Source: Rhizophagus irregularis
Lineage: Eukaryota; Glomeromycota; Glomeromycetes; Glomerales; Glomeraceae
DNA: 64,000 nt
Assembly: GCF_026210795.1 (NCBI RefSeq)
Contig: NC_089460.1
Location: 310,001 to 374,000 of the forward strand
Reading direction: 5' to 3'
Position 1 is the stretch's first letter; each line of letters opens with the position of its first letter. The position numbers and the translations under genes are program-made. Shown piece by piece: positions 31,546 through 42,900 of this stretch. Below the pieces are notes generated by a model. The model saw nothing but the letters and a program-made list of their open reading frames with translations. It had not been told where the DNA came from and did no database searches.

Positions 31546-31850
31546 ATTCAATTTGGTCAAGCCATATGGTGGCTAAAAACACATTTTCTTACTGTGGAAG
31601 AAGAGCTTTGGAATTTGATGTATGGAACAATCAGAAAAGGAGATATGACTATAGATGAATTATATAGAAAAATATTACGAATAGGTAGACGAGCCAACTA
31701 TAGACCTAAAGAATTACGTAGAAAATTCTTAGATGCCTTATCACTTCCATGGCTTGAAAAAGTTGAGGATATTGGCGAACATTTACCATTAAATGAATTA
31801 TCTAAAAAACTTTATGAGATAGAATTATGCTGAATTGCTAGACATAAAAG

Positions 31851-33241
31851 TAGTGTTCTGAATGGATCGAATCAGATCGGATTTGAGATGAATCTGATCT
31901 GATCTGAATTCAGATCAAAAAAAATTGGATTTGATCTGATCTGAATTTAGATCAAAAATAATTAGATCCGATCTGATCTGAATCCGAAATGAACTTGATT
32001 TGATTCGGTCTGAATCCAATTCAGATAAAACCGATTCGATCTGAATCTGATCCAAATCAGAAATTAAAAAAACATTTCGCAACGTTTTTTTAGATATTTT
32101 ATTTTAATTTAAACAAAAAAAAACCATTGCAAAACGGGTTTTAATTGCAATTTAACTAAAAAAAACTGTTTCGCAACGGTTTTTTTAAGATTTTAATATA
32201 AACTGTTGCGAAATGGTTTATCTAACTAAAAAAAACCATTTCGCAACAGTTTTTTTAAAGATATTAATATAAACCGTTGCGAAATGGTTTATCTAACTAA
32301 AAAAAACTGTTTCACAATGGTTTTTTTAAAGATTTTAATATAAACCGTTGCAAAACGGTTTATCTAACTAAAAAAACCATTTCACAACGGTTTTTTTAAA
32401 GATTTTAATATAAACCGTTGCGAAATGATTTATCTAACTAAAAAAAACTATTTCGCAACAGTTTTTTTTAAAGATTCTAACTAAAAAAAACTGTTTTGCA
32501 ACAGTTTTTTTAAAGATTTTAATATAAACTGTTGCAAAATAGTTTATCTAACTAAAAAAACTGTTTCACAACAGTTTTTTAAAGATTTTAATATAAACCG
32601 TTACGAAATGGTTTATCTAACTAAAAAAAACCATTTCGCAACAGTTTTTTAAAGATTTTAATATAAATCATTGCGAAACTGTTTAACTATTTCGCAACGG
32701 TTTTTTAGCAATTTTAATATAAACTGTTGCGAAATAGTTTTTTTTAGTTATATAAACAGTTTTGCAACAGTTTTTTAAAGATTTTAATATAAACTGTTGC
32801 GAAATGGTTTATCTAACTAAAAAAAACCATTTCGCAACAGTTTTTTTAAAGATTTTAATATAAACCGTTGCAAAATGGTTTACATAACTAAAAAAAACCA
32901 TTTTGCACCGGTTTTTTTAAAGATTTTAATATAAATCGTTGCAAAATAGTTTATATAACTAAAAAAAACTGGTTCGTAACGGTTTTTAATTGTCTTAATA
33001 AAAAACGTTATGTGAAACATTTTTTATTCAAATCTGATCCGAATCTAATCCGAATTCAGTCAAATCTGATTCAATCTGATTCAATTTGAACAAATAACTG
33101 ATCTGATCCGATTCGATCTGTAACGGATCAAATTTTTTTGATTCAGATCAGATCACGGATCATAAAAAATCTGATCTGATCTGATCCATTTCAGATCAGA
33201 TCCGTGGATATGAATTGGATCAGATTTTTTTCGGAACACTA
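31851..33241. mobile_element. hAT-type MITE B with palindromic satellite core
   Basis: Ends TAGTGTTCTGAA / TTCGGAACACTA and perfect TSD CATAAAAG at 31843-31850 and 33242-33249. The flanks carry dozens of GATCTGAT motifs. The core is about a dozen ~65-bp units of the form AACCGTTGCGAAATGGTT ... AACCATTTCGCAACGGTT, each a palindrome. Non-coding. Confidence 0.9.
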
Positions 33242-33348
33242 CATAAAAGGAATAACATATCTAATCCGCTAATGCATCTCAGCAAATATATGAACCTTCA
33301 CCAGTTTCAGCCCCGCAACAGTATAGAATATCTTTAGAAGATATGCAA

Positions 33349-34693
33349 TAAAGCTCTAATCGGGTCGGTCCTAATCCGACAACCTGGACCGAAAATTCGG
33401 ATTGGTCCAGTCTGGGTTGATGCTTCAACCCAGACCAAAATATTTGGTCCAGTCCGGTCCAGTTTCGGATTATAAATCTAATCCAGACTGAAAAAACGGG
33501 TTGAGACTAAACCGGACTGATAAATATTTTTGCAATGGTTTATATTAAAACCGTTGCGATTATTTAATTATCAAATAAAAAAACATTGTGTAACATTTTT
33601 TTAACATATTATTATAAAAAAACGTTTGCGCAATATTTTTTTAATTAATTTAAAGAAAAAATGTTGCACAACGTTTTTTCTAAGTATATTTATTAAAAAA
33701 ATGTTTGCGCAACGTTTTTCTAATTAATTTAAAGAAAAAACGTTGCAAAACGTTTTTTCTTATCATATTTAATTAGAAAAAACGTTTGCGCAACGTTTTT
33801 CTAATTAGTTTAAAGAAAAAACGTTGCAAAACGTTTTTTCTTATCATATTTAATTAGAAAAAACATTTGCGCAACATTTTTCTAATTAGTTTAAAGAAAA
33901 AACATTGCAAAACGTATTTTCTTATCATATTTAATTAGAAAAAACATTTGCGCAATGTTTTTCTAATTAGTTTAAAGAAAAAATGTTGCGAAACATTTTT
34001 CTTATCATATTTAATTAGAAAAAACATTTGCGCAATGTTTTTCTAATTAATTTAAAGAAAAAACATTGCGCAACGTTTTTTTTAAGTATATTTATTAAAA
34101 AAAATGTTTGCGCAATGTTTTTTCTTATCATATTTAATTAGAAAAAATGTTTGCGCAATGGTTTTCTAATTATTTTAAAGAAAAAATGTTGCGAAACATT
34201 TTTTCTTATCATATTTAATTAGAAAAAACGTTTGTGCAATGTTTTTCTAATTAATTTAACAAAAAAACGTTGTGAAACATTTTTTCTAAGTATATTTAAT
34301 TAGAAAAAACGTTTGTGTAATGTTTTTCTAATTAATTTAACGAAAAAATGTTGTGAAACATTTTTTCTAAGTATATTTAGTTAAAAAAACATTTTTGCAA
34401 CATTTTTCTAATTAACTTAACGAAAAAACGTTTTCACAACGGTTTTCTAATTAACTTAATGAAAAAACATTGCGAACCATTTTTTCTAAGTAATTATAAC
34501 TAAAAAAACATTTTCGCAACATTTTTTTATTATAGGACTGGACCAGACCAGACCAAAATAACTGGTCCGATCCGGTCTAGTCCCGGATTCTCCTTTTAAT
34601 ATAAACTGGACCAGACCGAAATGAACTAATTTTTCGGTCTAGTCCTGGGTTACTCTCCAACCCGGACCAATCCGGACCATTTAGAGCTTTAAA
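33349..34693. mobile_element. hAT-type MITE C with palindromic satellite core
   Basis: Ends TAAAGCTCTAA / TTAGAGCTTTA. The flanking 8-mers ATATGCAA (33341-33348) and TTATGCAA (34694-34701) differ at one base. GGTCCGGTCC/GGACCAGACC motifs sit subterminally. The core is ~65-bp units AAACGTTTGCGCAACGTTTTT. Excision restores a continuous coding sequence. Confidence 0.8.
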
Positions 34694-35489
34694 TTATGCA
34701 AAAAGCAATCCAAAATGCACTGGCGCAACAAAAAACTGAAAATCAGACATTAATAAAAAAAGTTACAGAATTACAATCTCAAATGACTCAACAGCGCAAG
34801 TATTTGCTCCACAAACAGTTGAACTAGTTAGATAGCCAAGAGGCCTACCATCTTCATTACAGACCGAAGAAGGTCTCAAGAATTATTATGTATCAGAATA
34901 CTTTAAAGAAATAGGTGTACTTAATAAGGCTGAACTAGACGCAGATTATCCTGTAAAACCTTTTCAAAGACCTCGTCAATAGCAAAATAATAACTCTGCT
35001 AGAATTAATAGAATGGAGGAAGGGCTTAATGAAACTCGTGATGCTGTAAGTGAAACCCAGAATTCTATAAATCAATTAAGCAACCAATTTCAGAAACTAA
35101 ATATATATAAACTGGTAGTTCAGTCTAATTTTAATAGGAGTTATTTTAAGCCTATTACACCTATAAATTTTCAATACACGCTTCCTGCTTCAGATAATGA
35201 GGAAGATAGTTATGATGTGAATAATAATAGATGGACTGGATATGATCCACTGGTAAAAAAAAATAGGTAAATGAGCCAAGAGACGTTTCGTATAAGTTGG
35301 CTAGTGATACTAATGCAATTTCACTCTCAGAATCTAGCCAACCCAAAATATATGATGAGCTGTTGCCAAAACTTTTACCAGCAATGCGTAAAATGTGTCT
35401 ATCTTGAAATGTTCAAGAAGAGAAGTCAAAAAAAGATGAGTAGTTTTTGTCATTACAATATCTGAATGCTAATATAGATGATTTAATGA

Positions 35490-35790
35490 TATCTAATTCT
35501 TTTTTAGATGGCGGGAGTGAGTTTGGGGGTAAATGATGTAACAATTAATGCCCTTGGGTGGAAAGCTAACAAGCCATCAGACTTTACAATAAAAGGTAAC
35601 TCCAAACATATTACTAAATCATTGGATAGTAAATCGGTTACAGTTACTGGAAATTTTACTCGTATTGATAACGGTGAGCCTGAACCAATGTTATGTTTAA
35701 GTATGACATGGATTCAAAAAGTTCAAGGTATTCTCGATCTGAATAAAACTAATTCTGAATAAAGTTACATGAGAAGTCTTACACTATTCC
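35490..35790 (+). pseudogene. Possible retropepsin-like segment of the Gag-like pseudogene
   Basis: SFLDGGSEF followed after a frameshift by NDVTINALGWKAN and GMTWIQKVQGILD-like sequence (here with S for G). The order, a D-G-(x)-S motif, then a hydrophobic strand, then a late W/G-L-D block, resembles a retroviral-type aspartic protease, but the D-T/S-G signature is not standard. Part of the larger pseudogene; weak assignment. Confidence 0.35.
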
Positions 35791-35989
35791 AACATATAGC
35801 AAGGCCCCAGTGGTTAAGGATCTGCCAAAAGAGGATCAGGATTAAGTATCTACTGATTCCTCTAACCTGACTAGTGAGGCGGACTTAAAAAAAAGTGTAA
35901 AGAGCTTGAAGAGCGACTAATAAAAACTGAGAGATGGTTTGATATAGCATTAAATGTAAGTAATATTTTTGCAGAAAAATGCTCACAAT

Positions 35990-37678
35990 TTATGGAGAAT
36001 AAATCAGATGCATGACAGCTTCTCTAGTAATATTTACTAATTTATTAAGATCAAATTCCCGTCTAGATGTATCATCTTTAAAAGAATTGGCTACTTTATC
36101 TGCAGAAAAAGATTCGTTTTTTGGCTTTATACTAGTTTTTTTTTTTCTGACTAACTTTATCTTTTCGCCCATTAGTTACTGTATTCAGACCATTAGAATT
36201 TGCATCATTCTCATTAGTATCCATAGGATATTCTGTATGAGTGATCTCATCTTCTTGTATAATAGTAGAGAAGGAAATATCATGTAAAGATTCCTAATTA
36301 TTTTCTGAAATCTGGTCAGAGATGCTAACAAATTCTATGATTCTGTACCATTCCTTAGTAGATTCAGGAGACTTCTTATTATCAAATATTTTTTGATATG
36401 TTGTTGATCCTATACGATGCTTTTTACATATAATACGCCGAGCATCTGGAATATTATTCTGAGCATTTTTAATTTCTTTAATAGCTTTAGATGATAAGTA
36501 TCAGGCATCTGATCTAAGAAATTTACAAGTATAGGTAGGACCCCGAATAATACTGATATAACTCACAAACGGGTTTGCGTAAAGTTTATATGAAATTATT
36601 TTTTAAACCCATAAATTGAGTTTGTGTAGATTGGTCAATTTTGGGATAACTCACATATCACGTTTGCGTAGAGTTTATAAATATATTGCATTATATGTTG
36701 ATCAATTGATAAAAATTAAGTTGCGCAAAACCATTAAGGATGGGTCCGTAATATATTTATGAAATTTGCAATATTACGGATTTTGGTAATTAATTGTATA
36801 TAGTAACAAAAAGTAATGCATTTCACATTATTTTAATATTTTTTAATAAAAAAAAGTGCGAAATGCACTACTTTAACAAAAAATGGTGAATTTCGCACCA
36901 TTTTATTTACATTTTAATAGAAAAAAGTGCGAAACGCACAATTTTAATAAATAATTGGTGAGTTTCACACCATTTAATTAATATTTTAATATAAAAAAGT
37001 GCGAAACGTACCATTTTATTAATATTTTAATAGAAAAAGTGCGAAACACACCATTTTATTAATAATTTAATAGAAAAGTGCGAAACACACCATTTTAACA
37101 AAAAAATCGGGAGTTTCGCACATTTTATTAATATTTTAATATAAAAAAGTGCGAAACGCACTATTTTAACAAAAAAATGGAGAGTTTCGCACCATTTTAT
37201 TAATATTTTAATATAAAAAAGTGCGAAACGCACTATTTTGACAAATAAATGGAGAGTTTCGCACCATTTTATTAATATTTTATTATAAAAAAGTGCAAAA
37301 CGCACTATTTTAACAAATAAATGGTGAGTTTCACATGATATTATTAATATTTTAATAGAAAAAGTGCGAAACGCACCATTTTAACAAATAAATGGTGATT
37401 TTCGCACTATTTTATTAATATTTTAATAGAAAAAAGTGCAAAACACACTATGTTAATATAAAATGGTGAGGTTTGCATAATTTTATTAATATTTTAATAG
37501 AAAAAATGTGAAATGAATTATATTAGTAACAAAAATTTTTTTGAATTAAGATTTGGATTTGCGTAATGTTACTATGAAAAAAAAGTTGCGTAGAGTTAAT
37601 AGTAAATGCATGCCGATCATTTGTGAGTTATATTAGTATTATTCAGGGTCCTGTATAAGTTGTTTGTTTTTTGCTCAT
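35990..37678 (-). pseudogene. Small gene of unknown function split by MITE D
   Basis: ATG at 37678 starts MSKKQTTYT. The frame then enters the MITE at 37652 and resumes after 36537 with CKFLRSDA. With the MITE and one TSD removed it runs about 190 codons to 35990. It includes KEIKNAQNNIPDARRIICKK and a Lys-rich stretch (KKKTSIKPKNESFSADKVA), with at least two in-frame stops (TGA, TAG). No known domain. It ends convergently with the Gag-like pseudogene. Confidence 0.5.
36537..37652. mobile_element. hAT-type MITE D with GTGCGAAACGCAC units
   Basis: Ends AGGACCCCGAATAATACTGA / TCAGTATTATTCAGGGTCCT (a few mismatches), flanked by GTATAGGT and GTATAAGT. The core is ~65-bp units with GTGCGAAACGCAC and GGTGAGTTTCGCACC palindromes. 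Non-coding; the apparent 92-residue frame at 37027-37305 is an artefact. Confidence 0.8.
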
Positions 37679-38034
37679 AGTTTGCTAGTAATAAATCTGT
37701 ATGATACTAATAAAAAACTTGTAGAAAATTTATTTGATATTGGTCTGACATTGGTCTGGCATTAGTCTGGCATTGGTTTGTTACATATATGTAGTTCACT
37801 TTCTTTACAGTGTAGCGTGCTATAATCATGATTCAAATAAAAAATAGGTTTAGGATATATATACTTCAAATATCATATTTGTTTTAAATTAGTTTGTTAT
37901 TAGTCTTTTATTAATTTGATTCTAAATTCCTTTTTTCCATATTCGAAGAAAAAATATACATATGAATGATAATTTTGCTGATAGCCGTCAGGAAAAAAAA
38001 AACCATAAAAAACTTTGCCTTCAAATAAATTCAT

Positions 38035-38928
38035 ATGGCAAATATACATACAATAAATGAAATAAATAATGGAGCACTCTTGGTATCTGGCAATAAATTT
38101 GGAGATTTGCCATTTAATCGATATCCATCTAGCTGAACTGAGCTTGAAAACCAATATTTAAAATATGATCTAGATATTGCTTTAAGCTTAGGTATTCAGC
38201 TTGGCACTAGAAATAATCTTCTGATAAAAAATAATGAGAGTTTTTCAGAGCGTGTATGTCAGCTTGAAGATGAGGCGAGAGAATTCAAAAATGAAATCAA
38301 TTAAAAAGAGATTTCTCTTGCAAGTGATTTTAAGAGCGAGATTGCTACAAAATGGTTAAAAGAGATACAAGCTCTCCAATCAAGAATAGAGGAATTAAAG
38401 CAGAATGTTTCTTTGGTACAAAAGAGATTATCAGAGATGGATTTTCTTAAGTGTAAATCTGAACTGGAATATATAAAACTATTGGATGAAAATATTAGTT
38501 TAGAATTGGCAAATATGAAGTTAGAAGATACACTAACCAAAAAAAAGGATGAATTAATGTGGGTAAAAGATGATTTACTTTCAGCACAAAAGGCAGTGAT
38601 AGAGAAAGATTCCTTTCTTCAAGAAACTAATTTTCTTTTATTAGAACATATTTCAAAAACATCTAGCGAATCTAAGCAAAATGAAGCAATTGGAGGTGAT
38701 AAAGGACTGGAGAAAGATAACGAAATCACTAGCCCTGAAATAACCTCAGAATCGCCTTATTCCTTATTTTTTCAGCATGCAATCATTTTCATAATAGTAT
38801 TACTAATCATATACATCTTAAGGTGTGTATTCTTTCATCTATATTCAGTTTGCGAAAAGCAAACAAAAAATATTCCGAACTATAAAATACCCTTAAATAG
38901 AAATCAAGGTTATGGATTCCTGATCTAA
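38035..38928 (+). pseudogene. Coiled-coil membrane protein remnant
   Basis: A 298-codon frame from ATG 38035 with two stops: TGA at 38134 and TAA at 38302. Residues about 70-210 form a heptad-rich coiled coil (IQALQSRIEELKQN). Near residue 243 a single hydrophobic segment (HAIIFIIVLLIIYILRCVFF) predicts a C-terminal membrane anchor. It lies 34 bp before the packaging ATPase remnant on the same strand, so it was probably a gene of the same Polinton-like element. Function unknown. Confidence 0.55.
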
Positions 38929-39185
38929 TACAAAGAAGAACTAAAAGACAGGACTACCTCCTATGAAACTTTACCTTATGGATATGGATAAGGCTACAAG
39001 GCACAAATCATCCCAAATTCAATCACATTCTGCAAGTCCATCATGGCCTTTCTTAATACTAGTCACTGGAAAAAGTGGATTAGATAAGACTAATATTTTG
39101 GCAAATCTTTTTCTCGGTAATAAAGCTGAATGCATATATAAAGATAAGAAAGGGCCAAGAGGCACTTCATATGGCTCTAGATACC

Positions 39186-39490
39186 GTATATCGCGGGCCA
39201 TAAGCTTCCCCCTATGCATAGTACCCCCTTGAAAAATTTCATAGAATTATATAGTACCTGGGAGGATATTTTACAATTATCTCGTGATTTAGTAATCAGA
39301 TTTGATCCATCTTTTTTTTGTTTGATAGCTCTCATTGAGCTTTTCAAAATAAAAAAAGATCATTCAAATTGGACTGGTAGATCGTGAGATATTTGCAAAA
39401 AACAGAATTTTTAGGTTTTGTTTAGTACGCAGGGGTACGAATCGAAACCCCGATTTTTGCAAGATACCCGAGTACTGTGGCCCGCTATAT
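39186..39490. mobile_element. MITE-like insert with CGCGGGCCA / TGGCCCGC ends
   Basis: ATATCGCGGGCCA near 39186 pairs with TGGCCCGCTATAT at 39478-39490. It lies between the two halves of the ATPase gene, just left of the P-like element, which inserted at its right end. Non-coding. Confidence 0.5.
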
Positions 39491-39569
39491 CTAGGGGTTA
39501 GATAAATAAACGGGGGGGGCCAACTCATAGGTTACACAGACTGATCAATAATAACCAGAACTGTCGCCA
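39491..39569. repeat. Left TIR of the P-like element
   Basis: 79 nt, reverse complement of 44991-45067 except for two extra G in the G-run. Confidence 0.9.
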
Positions 39570-39923
39570 TATGTAATTTTATAAGTAACCTTATTAAAAT
39601 ATGATCGTACCCCATGTTTAAGATGAAAAATCAATTGATAATCATTATAATCCATGAAAAAAAATAATTGATCGGTAATAAAGAAACGCGAAACTATCTG
39701 AAAATATAATTTTTTGTCAAAGTTTCGTGTTTATTTACTTTAAAAAACTTGATCGGCGGTTTAATACATCTAAAATACATAGAAAATTTCGCTACAACTT
39801 GAAAATGGTAGGCATTAAAGGTTAGAAAAGCACAACTTTTATATTTTTTAAATAATATTAACATTTTTTATTAAAAAGTTTCAAAAAAAACGCGCAATTA
39901 ATATAAACGAGAATAGTATTGAT

Positions 39924-42900
39924 TTGCCAATACCAAAGCAGCAAAAAAAAGCAGAAGCATTACAAGAACTTGTACGTACTAAGCCTAACCTTAAAGGAAA
40001 AATGGTATATTTTTTTCCAACATTAGATAAATATTTTGAAGGTGTGCTTATGTATGAAGTAAAGGATAAGAAAGCATATGTATATGTATATAGCGTCAAA
40101 GATAATCGCAAATTTGACACATTTTCCAAATGGATAGATTATTTGGGAAACTGAGGATATTTTAAAGGACGTAGGTCTGCTACAGCAACCATTTTTTTGG
40201 AAGCAAATCCTACAAGTCCGTCAATTGCATCTATTTTATCTACATCAAATTCATTATATTGGAAAACATCATTGTTAATAAACACCACAGATATTCTTTC
40301 ATCAATTCAAGAAAAAGTTAAACCGGGAGGAGAGTTTTCTGGAACTGCAATACGAAAAATTAGTGAAGGTCTTGAACTTCATTTTTTCAAAGAAGAAAAA
40401 TCAGAAAAAAAGCTATTGATTCTAACTAAGAGTGGTTTTTATAGATATGAAGTTTATATATTTGATCAAATAGTAAAAGAAAAATATCTTCCTTTTCCAA
40501 TCAAAGAAATGAAAAGAACTCTTGATGAAATAATTAATTTTATTAGATATGTTTTTTCTGTTAGTATTTGTTATGGACAAAGTACTGCTGGTAATTAATT
40601 ATTATTTTTTATTTTTTATTTATTTATATACGTAAATTTTATTTGATAATTTTTATTCAAAGGTTTTGAACAAGTAACACATATTCGGGGTACTCAACTA
40701 GTTAGCAATAATAAAGATCATACTCCTTTTGCTTTAATGGAACGGATTGGTCAACCTGATGAGGTATATAGAAGAATAGATTGTATACTTGTAATAACAG
40801 AAAAAAATATATGCAAAAATTGTGCAAAATTACGAAAAACTTTACAAAGAATTCAACAAAGAATTTTGTCTGGAACAAACTCAATAAAAGTAACACATGC
40901 ATCAAAAGAAACTCTTATAAAAAAGGTTAGCCAACAGAGAAAGATTATTAAAGAACAAAATAATATAATTATTGATTTAAAAGATCATTTAAAAGAAAAA
41001 AATTGAAAGGGAAGAAGAAGAAGCATCAGGTGAAATTGCAAATATTGTTCATACTGTTACTAAAGGTATTATTAACAAAGATATAGATATTTCTGCTTTT
41101 CATCCTATTTTTCAAGAACTTATTCGTATTCAAACTGAAAAACCAAATGGAACAAGATATCATCCAATGTAAGGTTAATTAAGATGATATTAAATATGAA
41201 AAATATCTTATATTTTTAATTTTTTAGGTTTTTACGTTGGGCTATATCTGTATATAGTAGATCAGGTCATGCAGCTTATAATGCAATGAAAACAATTATG
41301 CGTTTACCATCAATTTCAACACTTAAAAGTTATATTAACGAAAGTGAACAAAAATCAGGCTGGCAAGATAAAATTGCTAATCAAATATTAGCTAATTTGA
41401 CAATAAATAAAATTTGGGGATATGGAAGAGTGGGATTTTTTTCTCATGATTCTTTTAAAATTCAAAAAGGTAAAAATTATTATTATTTTTAAATTTTTTC
41501 AATAATTTATATTTAATTATTTAATTTGATTGTAAAACATCTAAAAATAGGTCTTCTTTGGAGTCAACGTAAAAATTGTTATGTTGGTTATTTGGATTTT
41601 GAAAATGAAATGCAAGAGTATGAGATGTTTGCTATGCAATGTAAACAAGAAATAGAATCAATATCAATAGAAGATAATTCTACATCAAGTAATAAACAAA
41701 AATTTGGACTTGCAACCCAAGTTCATCAAATTGTTTGGCATTCAATAACACATAATTTTGCATTTCCCATATCTTATTATGGTATTAATAATATATCAAT
41801 ACATAGTTTAAATACATTACTTTTTAATTTTGCAGCAAAATTAGAGTGTATAGGTATATATACATGTGGATCAATTTGTGATGGAGCAGGAGAAAATAGA
41901 ATTCATATTAAAAGTTTTGATTGGTATGCATCAAAATGGACTTGTGGTGATATTGTAGAAGTTAATTTTAATAAAGATAAAACATCTTTTTATGCAGCAA
42001 AAATTATAAATAGTAATTTTGAAAAAACAAAATTTACTGTATGTCAACTTGATTGTAATAATCCTAAAAATATTGAAATTGAACGAAATTTTATTCGTCT
42101 ACCAATGCCTTCAAAATTGAAATGGAATGTCAATGAAATATGCGAATTTAGAAATCCAGATGATAATAAATGGTACTTAGGAAAAATTATTGAGTTTGAT
42201 CCAGTTGAAACAACATTATCTGTAGAAATTATAGAAGGAATATATGCAAAAAAGGGATGGAAAGTTTTTAGTTATCATATTAGTAAGTTTCTTAGACCTG
42301 TTTATAATAATCAAGAAATTTTATTAAATTATAAAACAATCAATCCTATTACAGGAGAAGAGTGGTTTTTTATTAGTGATCCAACACATGTTTTTAAAAA
42401 ACTTAGAAACAACATATCAAAAAGTCATACAGGTGAAAAAAATGCAAGAGAAATAATGTTTAATAAAAAGGAAATTAGTTGGAAACATATAAAAGGTGTA
42501 TATGAATATACAAATAAACATGCAACTGCTAAAGCTACCAAACTTACAAAATGACATATATGGCTTACTTCATGGAGTAAGATGCGTGTTGATCTTGCTG
42601 AGCATACATTATCAAAAGAAGTTGAAGATGCACTAGCAACTATTAAAGAACTTAAAAATATATCAGAAGGAACAAGAGTAAGTAATTATTAATTTATAAT
42701 AATTAATTTCTTTAAAAAAAACTAATAATAATAATTTATTTTAAGGATTATATCAAATATTCACGAAAGTATCGTGAAATAATGCATAGTAAAATTAATT
42801 TTCAATCTTTAGAAGATCCACGTATCAATACTTTAAAACAAATTCGTGATTGGTTTATATGTGGTGATAAACAAAAGACAGAATCTAAAGAGTGGATTTC

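Larger units (their letters stand above)
26322..36013 (+). pseudogene. Coiled-coil/Gag-like pseudogene split by five insertions
   Basis: When the insertions at 27634-28411, 28733-29647, 29812-31545, 31851-33241 and 33349-34693 are removed, a nearly continuous coding sequence appears. It has a long coiled coil (about 26322-27140, heptad-rich), then a Gag-like block with NAIGHLRGCMRGRTLKWFDD (28565-28620). A helical block at 31590-31820 (MTIDELYRKILRIGRRANYR) looks like the second half of a Gag capsid. Another coiled-coil region follows at 35010-35120, and a final coiled coil (about 35887-36010) ends the frame. Many stops, mostly TGA, and several frameshifts make it non-functional. The LKWFDD motif and the later protease-like block suggest a retroelement-derived gene. 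It could be part of the Polinton-like island or a separate element. Confidence 0.6.

Noticed and set aside
35508-35762. Calling a second complete retrotransposon in 26322-36013
   Set aside because: No reverse transcriptase, RNase H, integrase or LTRs could be found there, only Gag-like and a doubtful protease-like segment.
37027-37305. 92-residue minus-strand ORF with FALFY repeats
   Set aside because: Lies in the palindromic ~65-bp units of MITE D; periodicity explains the open frame.
38963-39232. 89-residue P-loop ORF as an independent GTPase
   Set aside because: The sequence continues at 45075 after the inserted transposon with Walker B and the later motifs of the packaging ATPase.
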